64,000 nt of DNA, from assembly GCF_010093345.1 (NCBI RefSeq), contig NZ_PDWT01000004.1:1-64000 (forward strand), given 5' to 3'. The notes under the pieces are model-generated. The model was not told the origin of the DNA and did no database searches. It saw only the letters and a list, made by a program, of their open reading frames with translations. This stretch comes from Pseudoxanthomonas yeongjuensis. Lineage in GTDB: Bacteria; Pseudomonadota; Gammaproteobacteria; Xanthomonadales; Xanthomonadaceae. Positions within the stretch are counted from its first letter, which is position 1, and the number at the start of each line of letters is the position of its first letter. The translations under genes and the position numbers were made by a program. Shown here piece by piece: positions 1 to 10,344 of the stretch.

Positions 1-8
1 ACCGAAAG

Positions 9-127
9 GCATCGCGCCCAAGGGGCGCTCCTACAACAACCCCGTAGGAGCGGGCCTTGCCCGCGATGCTCTCCGTCGGGATCGTGGCCGCGGACCGAAA
101 GGCATCGCGCCCAAGGGGCGCTCCTAC
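9..127. repeat. REP cluster, family A (three units)
   Basis: Three copies of a 26-bp REP unit. One reads forward at 44-69, beginning GTAGGAGCGGGCCTTGCCCG and ending GATGC. Two inverted, slightly different copies lie at 9-34 and 102-127 and end GGGGCGCTCCTAC. Each unit has a GTAG head followed by an imperfect hairpin, the layout known for REP sequences mobilised by RAYT transposases. The cluster lies just past the 3' end of ppc. No RAYT gene is in the window. Confidence 0.85.
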
Positions 128-133
128 GGCGTA

Positions 134-2842
134 TCAGCCGGTGTTCTGCACGCCCTGCGACACGCCATTGACGCTGGCCACCAGCGCCCGCAACAGGGTT
201 TCATCCTCGCGGCCGCTGTCCCGCCAGCGTTTCAGCAGGTCGACCTGCAGCACGCTGATCGGATCGACGTAGGGATTGCGCAGGCGGATCGACAACGCCA
301 GGCGCTGGTCGTGTTGCAGCAGCCAGTCGTCGCCGCTGAGGCGCAGCACCCAGTGCAGGGTCTTCGCGTATTCGTCCTGGATGCGCGGGAAGAAGTCCGC
401 GTGCAAGGGCCCGGCCATGCGCGAGAACATTTCGGCGATGCTCAGGTCGCCCTTGGCCAGGACCATGGAGATGTCGTCGAGGAAGGTCTTGAAGAACGGC
501 CAGTCGCGGGCCATTTCGCGCAAAGCCTCCTCGCCGCCTTCATCCGCCACCGCCTGCAGGCCGCTGCCGACTCCGTACCAACCGGGAATCACCGCTCGCG
601 ACTGGCTCCAGGCGAAGACCCACGGAATCGCGCGCAGATTGCCCAATGCCGCATCCTCGCCGAGGCGGCGCGACGGTCGCGAACCCAGGGTCATGCGTTC
701 GATCACGTCGATCGGAGTCGCGCTGCGGAAATAATCCATGAACCGCGGCGCGCCGACGAAGCCGCGATACGCCTGCGTGCTCCGTTCCGCCACTGCATCC
801 ATGATTTCCCGCCACGCCGCTTCGCGCGGTTCCAGCGGACGCGGGCGCAAACTGGATACCAGCACCGCGCCGGTCGCCTGTTCCAGCGAGCGCAGGGCCA
901 GCGCGCGGATGCCGTATTTGCGGTGGATCACCTCGCCCTGCTCGGTCACCCGCAGGCGGCCGTCCACGCTGCCGCGCGGCGAGGCATCCACCGCGCTGGT
1001 GGTCTTGCCGCCGCCACGGCTGATCGAACCGCCGCGACCATGGAAGAAAGTGAGCTTGATCCCCAGTTCCTTCGCCGCCTGCAGCAGTTCCACCTGCCCG
1101 CGCTGCAGGCCCCAGCGCGAAGCGGCGATACCGCCGTCCTTGCCGCTGTCGGAATAGCCCAGCATCACCATCTGCACATCGCCGCGCGCCTGCAGATGAG
1201 CGCGGTAGACCGGATCGGCGAGCAGGTCGCGCAAGGTGTCCGGACCTTGCCGCAGGTCGTCCACGGTCTCGAACAACGGCGTGATGTCCAGCGGCACGCT
1301 GCCGTCGCCTTCCACCAGTCCGCCGCGCCGCGCCAGCGCCAGCACGGTGAGCACGTCGGCGCGGTTGTGGGCCATGCTGATGATGTAGGCGCCTACTGCG
1401 TCGAGTCCGTGCAGCGTGCGCGCTTCTGCAAGCGCGGCGAACGCGGCGTCCATGCGCAGGCCGGTTTCATCATCGCTCTTCGGCAGGATTTCCGCGCCGC
1501 TGGCGTACGCGCCGAGCAGCCGGCCGCGCTCGACGGCATCGCGTGCTTCCCACTCCTCGTCCCGCAATGCGGCGGCCACCGCGCGCGCATGCACGCTGGA
1601 TTCCTGGCGCACGTCCAGGCGGGCCAGGTGGAAACCGAAGCTGCGCACACGCCAGGCCAGGCGACGTACCGCGAACCAGCCCGCATGCACGCCGCGATTC
1701 TGTTCCAGGCTGTGCAGGATCAGATCGATGTCATCGGCGAACTCCTGCGGCGAGCCGTAGCCTTGTTCCGCATCGTCCAGCGTCGCCTGCAGGCGCGCGC
1801 GCATGAGGTCGTTGAGCAGGCGGTACGGCTGGTCGCCGTGGCGCGGCTTCGAGCGCGCGGCGGCCTGCGGCAACAGGGCCCGATAGCGTTCGACCCGCGC
1901 CTCCACTTCAGGCGACACGCCGACCACGTCCTTCGACTGGCTCAGCAGCGTGGTGAGCTGGCGCAGCTCCTTCATATACAGATCCAGGATGGCTTGGCGT
2001 TGCGCGCGCAAGGTCGCGGCGATGGTTCCGCCGTCGACATTGGGATTGCCGTCCATGTCGCCGCCCACCCAGGTACCGAAGCGCAGCAGGCGCGGCAATT
2101 CGATGGCCTCGCCGAAGGTCTCGACCAGCGAGGTTTCCAGGGTTTCGTACAACACCGGCATCACCCGGTACAGGATGTTGGTGACATAGAAGCCGACGTG
2201 TTCGCGCTCGTCGTCCACGCTGGGGCGCAACGGCGAGGAGTCGGCGGTCTGCCAGGAAGCCGTCAGCGCCATGCGGAAGCGGGCGATGTCGGTGGCGCGC
2301 TCACCGGGGGTGCGCTGGCCGTCCAGGTCGTTGACCAGGCTGGCGACCATCAGTTGCTCCTTCTCCAGCAGCGCGCGGCGCACGGCTTCGGTCGGATGCG
2401 CGGTGAACACCGGCTCGATATCGACCCGCGGCAGCCACCCGGCCAGTTCCTCCAGGGTCACGCCCTGCGCCTTCAGCTTGAGCAGGGCGTCATGCAGGCC
2501 ATCGGGTTGCGGCGCGCTGCCGGCGCGCTGGTAATCGCGGCGGCGGCGGATGCGGTGCACGCGCTCGGCGATGTTGACCACCTGGAAATAGGCGCTGAAG
2601 GCGCGGACCAGGGATTCGGCATGGTGCGGTTCCAGCCCGGCCAGCAACCTGGCCAGCGATGCCGGAGGCTGGTCGCCCTGGCGGCGGGCGATGGCCGTGG
2701 TACGGACCGTTTCCACCTCCTGCAGGAAGGCCGGCGACACCTGTTCGGCCAGCATGTCGCCGACCAGGGCGCCGAGGCGGCGGACATCGTCGCGCAGGGG
2801 GGCATCGACGGGGGCGAACTCGAGACTGTGGGGGTCGTTCAT
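134..2842 (-). CDS. ppc: Phosphoenolpyruvate carboxylase
   Basis: Carboxylates phosphoenolpyruvate with bicarbonate to oxaloacetate, an anaplerotic cytosolic reaction. The 902-residue length fits the family (about 880-930). The catalytic-histidine motif FTAHPTE is near residue 149, the glycine-rich loop [15 protein letters not shown] lies in the C-terminal half, the LGSRPSRR segment follows, and the protein ends in the conserved tail QNTG with the carboxyl-terminal glycine typical of this enzyme. The ATG start is 287 bp from the divergently transcribed ahcY, so promoters for both probably lie in that gap. The long ORFs on the opposite strand are compositional shadows. Identity is secure. Confidence 0.97.
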   Translation of the reverse strand: MNDPHSLEFAPVDAPLRDDVRRLGALVGDMLAEQVSPAFLQEVETVRTTAIARRQGDQPPASLARLLAGLEPHHAESLVRAFSAYFQVVNIAERVHRIRRRRDYQRAGSAPQPDGLHDALLKLKAQGVTLEELAGWLPRVDIEPVFTAHPTEAVRRALLEKEQLMVASLVNDLDGQRTPGERATDIARFRMALTASWQTADSSPLRPSVDDEREHVGFYVTNILYRVMPVLYETLETSLVETFGEAIELPRLLRFGTWVGGDMDGNPNVDGGTIAATLRAQRQAILDLYMKELRQLTTLLSQSKDVVGVSPEVEARVERYRALLPQAAARSKPRHGDQPYRLLNDLMRARLQATLDDAEQGYGSPQEFADDIDLILHSLEQNRGVHAGWFAVRRLAWRVRSFGFHLARLDVRQESSVHARAVAAALRDEEWEARDAVERGRLLGAYASGAEILPKSDDETGLRMDAAFAALAEARTLHGLDAVGAYIISMAHNRADVLTVLALARRGGLVEGDGSVPLDITPLFETVDDLRQGPDTLRDLLADPVYRAHLQARGDVQMVMLGYSDSGKDGGIAASRWGLQRGQVELLQAAKELGIKLTFFHGRGGSISRGGGKTTSAVDASPRGSVDGRLRVTEQGEVIHRKYGIRALALRSLEQATGAVLVSSLRPRPLEPREAAWREIMDAVAERSTQAYRGFVGAPRFMDYFRSATPIDVIERMTLGSRPSRRLGEDAALGNLRAIPWVFAWSQSRAVIPGWYGVGSGLQAVADEGGEEALREMARDWPFFKTFLDDISMVLAKGDLSIAEMFSRMAGPLHADFFPRIQDEYAKTLHWVLRLSGDDWLLQHDQRLALSIRLRNPYVDPISVLQVDLLKRWRDSGREDETLLRALVASVNGVSQGVQNTG

Positions 2843-2952
2843 GAGTGCGGTATCTGCCGGTGGGATCTGCTGGATCAGGCGGTGGGGTCGCTCCGGACCA
2901 AGCCTACCTTAACCGTACGGAGCTTGGACATCTTTCCATCCGGAAGAAGAGA

Positions 2953-2958
2953 TATAAT
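2953..2958 (+). promoter_or_regulatory. Probable -10 element of the ahcY promoter
   Basis: A perfect TATAAT hexamer, about 13 bp upstream of the first helix of the SAH riboswitch, so transcription would start just before the aptamer. No good -35 sits at the usual 16-18 bp; the nearest candidate, TTGGAC at 2924-2929, is 23 bp away. The -10 call is from sequence; its use as the ahcY promoter is inferred from position. Confidence 0.55.
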
Positions 2959-2970
2959 GCCCGGCCTTCG

Positions 2971-3090
2971 CCGAGGGGCGCTGCGACCGAGACATGTGCG
3001 GATCCTTCCGCAAGAGCCCGCCTCTTCATGCGCGGGACTCGATATAGTCCGGCCAGGCTCGGTGGAATGTTCCTGCAACGGCGCCCGGAT
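2971..3090 (+). promoter_or_regulatory. S-adenosylhomocysteine (SAH) riboswitch
   Basis: Leader aptamer in front of ahcY. The 5' strand CCGAGGGGCGCTGCGACC matches the conserved core I know for SAH riboswitches. CCGAG (2971-2975) pairs with CTCGG (3058-3062), and GGGCGC (2976-2981) pairs perfectly with GCGCCC (3081-3086), giving the characteristic pseudoknot; CAACGGCGCCC is the conserved 3' segment. In this class ligand binding raises expression of SAH-recycling genes, which fits ahcY 40 bp downstream with metF after it. The middle (about 2990-3050) folds as variable hairpins. Confidence 0.9.
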
Positions 3091-3129
3091 AACATGCGGT
3101 CCAAGACCGCAAGCACCCGGAGCAATGCC

Positions 3130-4560
<1,431 letters not shown>

Positions 4561-4584
4561 TCGATCAGGCGCGGTCCTTCCAGT

Positions 4585-4668
4585 CGTCATTCCCGCGCAG
4601 GCGGGAACCCAGTGACTTAGCTCTACCTATCAAGGCAAAGTCGCCGGGTCCCCGCCTACGCGGGGATG
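4585..4668. repeat. Inverted repeat, family D (CATTCCCGCG type)
   Basis: About 84 bp. The left arm begins GTCATTCCCGCGCAGGCGGG and runs into AACCCAGTGACTT; the right arm AAAGTCGCCGGGTCCCCGCC continues into TACGCGGGGATGG. The arms are imperfect inverses, so the element can form a long hairpin in the ahcY-metF transcript. A second copy lies at 42219-42294. Confidence 0.8.
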
Positions 4669-4721
4669 GCGATCCGTTTGAGGGAACGAGTTTCCCGGTT
4701 GCAAGAACGCGGATATCGTCA

Positions 4722-5549
4722 ATGCACACACCCGTTTCCTTCGAGTTCTACCCCCCCAAGACCGACGAGCAGCGCGCCCAGCTCGACCGCACCGCGGAGA
4801 AGCTCAAGGCGCACGCGCCGGAATACGTGTCGTGCACCTTCGGCGCCGGCGGTTCGACGCTCAGCTACACCTCCGAAACCGTCCGCCACCTCAAGCAGAC
4901 CCACGGCTTCGATGCCGCGCCGCATCTGTCTTGCGTGGGCGGCAGCCGCGAGGAAATCCGCGAACTGCTGCGCCTGTACCGCGCACTGGGCTGCAAGCGC
5001 CTCGTTGCGCTGCGCGGCGACCTGCCGTCGGGCATGGGCCATCCAGGCGACCTGCGTTACGCCTCGGAACTGATCCAGTTCATCCGCGCCGAACATGGCG
5101 ACGCCTTTCATATCGAAGTCGGCGCTTATCCTGAAACGCACCCGCAATCCGACGACGCGCTGGTCGACCTGAAGCATTTCAAGGCCAAGGTCGACGCCGG
5201 CGCCAACGGCGCCATCACCCAGTATTTCTACAACGCCGACGCCTATTTCCACTTCGTCGACGCGGTGCGCAAGCTGAGCGTGGAGATTCCGATCATTCCC
5301 GGCATCATGCCGATCTCGAACTACACCCAACTCAAGCGCTTCTCCGAATCCTGCGGCGCGGAAATCCCGCGCTGGATCGGCAAGCGCATGCAGGCATTGG
5401 GCGACGATGCGGACAGCATCCGCGAGTTCGGCGCGGACGTGGTCGCAGGCCTGTGCCAGCGGCTGATCGATGGCGGCGCGCCCGGCCTGCATTTCTACAC
5501 GTTGAATCTTTCGAAACCGACACTGAACGTGATTGCGCGTTTGCGATGA
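4722..5549 (+). CDS. metF: Methylenetetrahydrofolate reductase
   Basis: FAD enzyme that reduces 5,10-methylene-THF to 5-methyl-THF, the methyl donor for methionine synthesis. At 275 residues it is close to bacterial MetF (about 290). N-terminal VSFEFYPPKTDEQ carries the conserved FE-x-PPK signature, followed by EYVSCTFGAGGST, the LVALRGDLP strand and the FHIEVGAYPETHPQ segment, all family hallmarks. The ATG is the first in frame that gives this N-terminus; no strong ribosome-binding site is visible. It follows ahcY and completes the methyl cycle together with it; inclusion under the SAH riboswitch is inferred from co-orientation and lack of a clear terminator between them. Confidence 0.95.
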   Translation: MHTPVSFEFYPPKTDEQRAQLDRTAEKLKAHAPEYVSCTFGAGGSTLSYTSETVRHLKQTHGFDAAPHLSCVGGSREEIRELLRLYRALGCKRLVALRGDLPSGMGHPGDLRYASELIQFIRAEHGDAFHIEVGAYPETHPQSDDALVDLKHFKAKVDAGANGAITQYFYNADAYFHFVDAVRKLSVEIPIIPGIMPISNYTQLKRFSESCGAEIPRWIGKRMQALGDDADSIREFGADVVAGLCQRLIDGGAPGLHFYTLNLSKPTLNVIARLR

Positions 5550-5644
5550 ACGCGACCGCAACGAAAGCCATCTAGCAGGTTTACCAAGGTTCAGTCCCAG
5601 GCATTTTTCACACACGCTGTAGACAGGGTTCGGCAGAGCATCAC

Positions 5645-5661
5645 TCACACCTTCCGTGTGA
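5645..5661 (+). other. Small hairpin in the leader of the first four-Cys gene
   Basis: TCACAC and GTGTGA form a 6-bp perfect stem with a five-base loop, ending 15 bp before the next start codon. There is no T-run, so it does not look like an intrinsic terminator of metF. It could mask the ribosome-binding region of the following gene; that is inference only. Confidence 0.3.
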
Positions 5662-5676
5662 AGTGTTGTCCTGATC

Positions 5677-6297
5677 ATGAACATCCTGCCCATCACCGCC
5701 TTCGTCGTCACCATGCTTTCCGCCGCGTTGCCGCTCTCGCAACCGGCCAGCGCCCGCACCGGCATACAGCGTTGCGAGAGCGCAGACGGCAGCGCGGTCT
5801 ATACCGACCGTGCCTGTGCATCGCTCGGCGCCCAGGCCATGCCGATGTCCAGTGAACTGCTGACCCGCATCGCACGCGACGAGGCAGCCAATCTGTTACC
5901 GGATGACAGTGATGGCGCTCCCGTTATCAGTAGCGTGGGTCGCCGCTCGCTATCGAGGGGCTGTGCCCGTACGACGACGCAGCTTTCGATGGACCTGCAA
6001 GGCTCGCTCGCACTGCACGACGTCAACCGCCTGGCCGAGAGTTACCACTGGGTCGACCAGTCGAATCGTCAGGCACAACAGCTGATGCAGCGCCTTGATC
6101 GACTGGCCACGCAGCCCTTGCTGGAGGCACATTTCTTCGACGCGCAGCTCGGCCTGGACGGCGTGCAAATGGCGGACGCAGGCAACGCAAATCGTGGAGG
6201 CAGCATCATGCAACTTACGTTCGGCCTGGACTCGGCACCGCAGGTGATCGACTTCGACGTGCTCCGCTATGCTGGCTGCTACTTCATCCGCTTCTGA
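5677..6297 (+). CDS. Secreted four-cysteine protein of unknown function (paralogue 1)
   Basis: 206 residues with a signal peptide (hydrophobic residues 5-20, A-x-A-like cut near 26). The mature N-terminus GIQRCESADGSAVYTDRAC resembles the short DUF4124-type module (x-W/C...DG...YTD). Cysteines fall at about 33, 47, 96 and 201. A paralogue lies 172 bp downstream with the same four cysteines and the shared stretches QRC, VYTD, GC-x-RT, DVNRLA, SN-x-x-A and PL, so this is a small family of exported, probably disulfide-bonded proteins. There is no recognisable catalytic motif. Function unknown; periplasmic location is inferred from the signal peptide. Confidence 0.75.
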   Translation: MNILPITAFVVTMLSAALPLSQPASARTGIQRCESADGSAVYTDRACASLGAQAMPMSSELLTRIARDEAANLLPDDSDGAPVISSVGRRSLSRGCARTTTQLSMDLQGSLALHDVNRLAESYHWVDQSNRQAQQLMQRLDRLATQPLLEAHFFDAQLGLDGVQMADAGNANRGGSIMQLTFGLDSAPQVIDFDVLRYAGCYFIRF

Positions 6298-6472
6298 TAA
6301 ATCCACAGCTGACCGCGGGCTTGTGTCGGCGACTTATGCCGGCAGCGCGTCGGCGTCGGGTTTCCAATCGCTGACCTTGGCCAAACCCACTCAGGCACCC
6401 TCGTGGCGGGCGGGATCAAACACGAAGGAACGATAGCTTCCATAGCCTCACTGCTGCGGTTAGTCTGGGGTG

Positions 6473-7060
6473 ATGCGTCCCATCCTGTATTTGCAGACCT
6501 TGCTGCTTGGCGTCAGCCTGTCATGCGCGCCGGTAGCTGCGTGGGCACAGAAAGTCCAGCGCTGCACCACCATGGGCGGCGAGACGGTCTACACCGACAA
6601 GCGCTGCGAGGATATCGGCGCGATGGATCGCCTGCCTCGCGCAGCGCTTGCGGGCGCCGGCGGTTCCAGCCTGTATCGCAGCGGCTGCTCGCGCACGCTC
6701 AGCGATCTGGTCCATCAGATCACCGCGGCCATCGACAACAAGGACGTCAATCGCCTGGCCGGCATTTACCAATGGACCGGCGTTTCCAACGCTTCCGCCA
6801 ACGGCATCCTCAATCGGCTGGAAGCCATCGTCCAGCGTCCCCTGGTCGATATCGTCCCGATACGCCCGCGACCTCCGCCGATCGTGGATGAAAACGGCAT
6901 CGTCATCGACGAGAACAGCGATGGCTATTATCCGCAGACGACGATCCGGCAACGCCCTGTGGGCCTGCGCCTGGAACAGACCCTGGCCAATGGCAGCACG
7001 CCCTCGCAAACCGTGTTCGGCCTACGCCGCAGCTACAACTGCTTCTGGATCAGCCTGTAA
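6473..7060 (+). CDS. Secreted four-cysteine protein of unknown function (paralogue 2)
   Basis: 195 residues with a signal peptide (residues 5-25, cut after AWA) and mature start QKVQRCTTMGGETVYTDKRC, again like a DUF4124 module. Cysteines at about 31, 45, 72 and 190 match the four of the upstream gene in order. The central DVNRLAGIYQWTGVSNAS block is the best-conserved stretch between the two. A proline-rich insert (RPRPPPIVDENG, about 131-142) is absent from the first copy. An in-frame GTG lies one codon earlier (6470); the ATG is preferred. Function unknown; a duplication of the upstream gene followed by divergence is the simplest reading. Confidence 0.75.
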   Translation: MRPILYLQTLLLGVSLSCAPVAAWAQKVQRCTTMGGETVYTDKRCEDIGAMDRLPRAALAGAGGSSLYRSGCSRTLSDLVHQITAAIDNKDVNRLAGIYQWTGVSNASANGILNRLEAIVQRPLVDIVPIRPRPPPIVDENGIVIDENSDGYYPQTTIRQRPVGLRLEQTLANGSTPSQTVFGLRRSYNCFWISL

Positions 7061-7069
7061 TCCAATCCT

Positions 7070-7211
7070 GTAGGAGCGGGCCTTGCCCGCGATGCTTTTG
7101 CCGTTGCCATGTAGATCCGAGCTTGCTCGGATGCTCTTGATCTTCGCGAAAGCATCCGAGCAAGCTCGGATCTACAAAGTCAGAAGCATCGCGGGCAAGG
7201 CCCGCCCCTAC
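7070..7211. repeat. Nested REP pair: family B inside family A
   Basis: Four REP units as two concentric inverted pairs: family A at 7070-7095 and 7186-7211 (heads GTAGGAGC), and between them family B at 7111-7135 and 7151-7175 (GTAGATCCGAGCTTGCTCGG and its inverse). The whole 142 bp folds as one long hairpin. It begins 10 bp after the preceding stop codon. Confidence 0.9.
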
Positions 7212-7288
7212 GGCCCCGAAGCAAGTTCCCTTGGGGAGCAAAAGCGCGGCGCAGCTGGCAGAATAGGCGCGTACAGAGGAGCACGCGC

Positions 7289-8200
7289 ATGAATTTCCCC
7301 GACAAGATCTGGCACAACGGCGTCATCAAGCCCTGGGCGGAAGCCACCACTCACGTGATGGCGCACGCCATCCATTACGGCTCGTCGGTGTTCGAGGGCA
7401 TCCGCGCCTACGAAACCCCGAAAGGCACCGCGACCTTCCGCCTCAACGACCACAACAAGCGCCTGTTCCAGTCGGCCAAGATCTACGACATCGTCATTCC
7501 CTACACGCTGGATGAAATCAACGCGGCCTGCCGCGACATCATCAAGGTCAACGGCCTGAGCAAGGCCTACCTGCGCCCGATCGTGTTCCGCGGTTACGGC
7601 GGCGTCGGCATCGCCGCCGACACGCCGATCGACGTGGCCGTCGCGGCGATGGAGTTCGGCCGTTACCTCGGCGAGGACGGCATGGAAAAAGGCATCGATG
7701 CCTGCGTCTCCAGTTGGCAGCGCTTCGCGCCCAACACCCTGCCCGCGGGCGCCAAGGCGGGCGGCAATTATCTTTCCGGGCAACTGGTGACGCGCGAGGC
7801 GCGTCGCCATGGATATGGCGAAGGCATCGCCCTGGCTTCCACCGGCCTGCTCAGCGAAGGCGCGGGCGAGAACCTGTTCCTGGTGTTCGAAGGCGCCTTG
7901 CACACGACCCCGGCCAGCGCTTCGCTGCTGGCCGGCATCACCCGCAACTCGATCATCCGCCTGGCCCGCGACAACGGCATCGAAGTGGTCGAACGCGACA
8001 TCCCGCGCGAATACCTGTACCTGTGCGACGAGCTGCTGATGTGCGGCACCGCCGCGGAGATCACCCCGTTGCGCTCGGTCGACGGCAAGCCGGTCGGCGA
8101 CGGCAAGCCCGGGCCGGTGACGCGGAAGATCCAGGATCTGTTCTTCGGCCTGTTCGAGGGCCGGACCGAGGACAGGCACGGCTGGCTGGAATACCTCTGA
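7289..8200 (+). CDS. ilvE: Branched-chain amino acid aminotransferase
   Basis: PLP enzyme (fold type IV) that interconverts leucine, isoleucine and valine with their 2-oxo acids using glutamate/2-oxoglutarate. 303 residues, the normal length. The PLP-binding lysine is K156 in GAKAGGNYLSG; SEGAGENLF and the LRPIVFRGYG segment are family signatures, and the N-terminal HAIHYGSSVFEGIRAY is typical of IlvE. The ATG follows AGAGGAG by 7 bp. No other branched-chain gene is adjacent, so it appears monocistronic, bounded by REP clusters on both sides. Confidence 0.95.
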   Translation: MNFPDKIWHNGVIKPWAEATTHVMAHAIHYGSSVFEGIRAYETPKGTATFRLNDHNKRLFQSAKIYDIVIPYTLDEINAACRDIIKVNGLSKAYLRPIVFRGYGGVGIAADTPIDVAVAAMEFGRYLGEDGMEKGIDACVSSWQRFAPNTLPAGAKAGGNYLSGQLVTREARRHGYGEGIALASTGLLSEGAGENLFLVFEGALHTTPASASLLAGITRNSIIRLARDNGIEVVERDIPREYLYLCDELLMCGTAAEITPLRSVDGKPVGDGKPGPVTRKIQDLFFGLFEGRTEDRHGWLEYL

Positions 8201-8228
8201 GCCCTACCCGCAGCACCGCTTGGTCTTT

Positions 8229-8296
8229 GTAGAGCCGAGCTTGCTCGGCTGCTCTTGATCTTCTCGCCAGGAGCAGCCGAGCAGGCTCGGCTCTAC
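8229..8296. repeat. REP inverted pair, family B variant
   Basis: GTAGAGCCGAGCTTGCTCGG (from 8229) and its inverse ending GGCTCGGCTCTAC (to 8296), separated by about 18 bp. It sits between the convergent ends of ilvE and the histidine kinase gene and may act as a bidirectional transcript end; there is no T-run. Confidence 0.85.
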
Positions 8297-8333
8297 GCTC
8301 CGAAGGAAGTCCCCTTGGGGGACATGGAAATCG

Positions 8334-9665
8334 TCAGTCGGTCGAGAACTTCAGCGTGGCGATGACGCCACGCTCCAGGCCCGGTCGCACACCGACCTGC
8401 CAGCCATACAGCTCGCACAGGCGGCTCACGATCGAAAGGCCGATACCACCGCCCTGCGAGTGCCCCGCGTGGGTGCCGCGATAACCACGTTCGAACAGGC
8501 GCGCGGCATCTTCCGGGCTCAGGCCGGGGCCGGAATCGATCACTTCCACGCTGTCGGCCATCAGTTTCACCAGCACTTCGCCTTCCAGGGTGTATTTGAC
8601 GGCATTGCCGACCAGATTGCCCAGGGCCACAGATACGGCGGCTTCCGGCGCATCCACGGTCAATCCGCTTTCGCCTTCCATGCGCAGGACAATGGGCTTG
8701 CCGCCGAGTTGCGCGCGGCTTGCGTCGAGGAGTTGTTCGGCGACCCGCGCCACCAGCGTATTGCCCTGCCCGCGCTCGTTGCGCGACAACAGCAGCAGCG
8801 AGCCGATCAGGTCGGTGCATTGCTGTTCGGCGCGCTGGATGCGCAACAGCCGTTGCTCGACCTTCTCTTCCAGGTCGGGACGATTCAGCAGCAACTCGGT
8901 CGCACCGCGGATCACCGCCAGCGGCGTGCGCAGTTCATGGCTGACGTCGGCGTTGAACTCGCGATCGCGCTGGACCACTTCGGTCAGCCGCGCGGAGTAA
9001 TCGTCGAGCGCCTTGGCCAGTTCGCCGACCTCATCCTCGGGGAAATGCGTGGCCAGCGGCTTCGGGTTGCTGCTGCCGCGGTACGCGCGCAAGCGTGCGG
9101 CGAGCTCGGAAACGGGGCTCATCACGCGCGAAGCAGACCAAATTCCAATCACCAGACCCAGCAGCGTGAACAGGACCACGGCAAGAATCAGCCAACGCAT
9201 TAGCTGCTCGGTAGCATCAGCGGCATCCGTCACGTCGTAACGGATAAGACTGGTGAATTGGGTACCGTCAGGCCTGACTCCCTTGCGGATCGCTACTTTG
9301 TACGCACGCGAACTTCCATCCGGGGCTTGTTGACGGATATCGTGCAGTCCATCGGTCAGATCGCGATATAGAGGATCGACTTTGAAGGCGTTCTTGTCGC
9401 TCCATGTCCTTGCGTCGAACATGAGAAAAAATGGAGCTTCGTCTGGATTTTTCTCGACCTGCATCGCAAGGTTGTCCACCTCTCGCTGCAGTGTTCGCTC
9501 GACGAGCTGATTCTCGACCCGGCTTCGTAGATTCCAGGTGGCGAACGCGAACAGCGCTGTCAGACCAAACCCCAGCCAGACGAACGACAGGATGATACGT
9601 GTCCGGAGCCTGCGCCTGAAACGCCGCGCGCGTAGCGTCGGTTTTTTCGACTCCGCTTCAGGCAT
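8334..9665 (-). CDS. Two-component sensor histidine kinase
   Basis: 443 residues from the chosen ATG: transmembrane helix about 24-44, periplasmic sensor 45-156, second helix 158-177, HAMP linker, HisKA with the phospho-accepting H243 in VSHELRTP, then a HATPase domain with N box (LGNLVGNAVKYT, about 348-359), DSGPG (377-381) and GGGIGLSIV. The ATG lies 8 bp inside the 3' end of the regulator gene, a translational-coupling overlap, so longer in-frame extensions are rejected. It forms an operon with the response regulator and a small exported protein. The architecture resembles ColS-type kinases, but the signal cannot be told from sequence. Confidence 0.92.
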   Translation of the reverse strand: MPEAESKKPTLRARRFRRRLRTRIILSFVWLGFGLTALFAFATWNLRSRVENQLVERTLQREVDNLAMQVEKNPDEAPFFLMFDARTWSDKNAFKVDPLYRDLTDGLHDIRQQAPDGSSRAYKVAIRKGVRPDGTQFTSLIRYDVTDAADATEQLMRWLILAVVLFTLLGLVIGIWSASRVMSPVSELAARLRAYRGSSNPKPLATHFPEDEVGELAKALDDYSARLTEVVQRDREFNADVSHELRTPLAVIRGATELLLNRPDLEEKVEQRLLRIQRAEQQCTDLIGSLLLLSRNERGQGNTLVARVAEQLLDASRAQLGGKPIVLRMEGESGLTVDAPEAAVSVALGNLVGNAVKYTLEGEVLVKLMADSVEVIDSGPGLSPEDAARLFERGYRGTHAGHSQGGGIGLSIVSRLCELYGWQVGVRPGLERGVIATLKFSTD

Positions 9666-10335
9666 CTGGCGCCGCGATGCGATAACCGATTCCGTGGCGG
9701 GTCTGGATATAGGGCGTGGGGAACGGCTTGTCCACCACCGCGCGCAGGCCATGGATATGCACGCGCAACGAATCCGAATCCGGCAACTCTTCGCCCCAGA
9801 CCCGGGTTTCCAGTTCCTGGCGCGTTACCACCGCCGGCGAGGCTTCCATCAACGCCTGCAGGATCTTCAGTGCGGTGGGGTTGAGTTGCAGCAGCTTGCC
9901 CAGACGGCGTACTTCCAGCGTGTCCAGGTTGTACTCCAGCTCGCCCACTTCCAGCACCCGGGTCTGCACGCCCTTGCCGCGCCGCGACAACGCATTGAGG
10001 CGCACCTCGACTTCCTGCAGGGCGAACGGCTTGATCAGGTAATCGTCGGCGCCCGAATCGAACCCCGCCAGTTTGTTGTCCAGCGTGTCGCGTGCGGTCA
10101 GCATCAGCACCGGGGTCTGCTTGCGCGCCTCGTTACGCAGCTTGCGGCAGACCTCGAGGCCATCCATGCCCGGCAGGTTCAGGTCCAGCACGATCGCATC
10201 GAAGTCATGCACCACCGCCAGGTGCAGGCCGGTGACGCCGTCGGCGGCGAAATCGACGGTGTGGCCACGATCCTCGAGGTAGTCCCCGAGATTGGCGGCG
10301 ATGTCGCTGTTGTCTTCTATGACGAGAATGCGCAC
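9658..10335 (-). CDS. OmpR-family response regulator
   Basis: 225 residues. The receiver domain has the acidic pair E7/D8, the phospho-acceptor D51 in VLDLNLPGMDG, T80 and K102 in the IKPF motif; the C-terminal winged helix includes QLNPTALKILQALME and the recognition-helix region DSDSLRVHIHGLR, ending HGIGYRI. It is partnered with the overlapping downstream kinase and lies 9 bp after the stop of a small exported protein gene, so all three are probably one transcript. It resembles ColR-like regulators; the target genes are not evident. Confidence 0.93.
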   Translation of the reverse strand: MRILVIEDNSDIAANLGDYLEDRGHTVDFAADGVTGLHLAVVHDFDAIVLDLNLPGMDGLEVCRKLRNEARKQTPVLMLTARDTLDNKLAGFDSGADDYLIKPFALQEVEVRLNALSRRGKGVQTRVLEVGELEYNLDTLEVRRLGKLLQLNPTALKILQALMEASPAVVTRQELETRVWGEELPDSDSLRVHIHGLRAVVDKPFPTPYIQTRHGIGYRIAAPDA

Positions 10336-10344
10336 TGTCGAACC

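Noticed and set aside
57-272. Small plus-strand ORF at the left edge
   Set aside because: It is made of REP repeats and the antisense of the ppc 3' end; no ribosome-binding site or domain.
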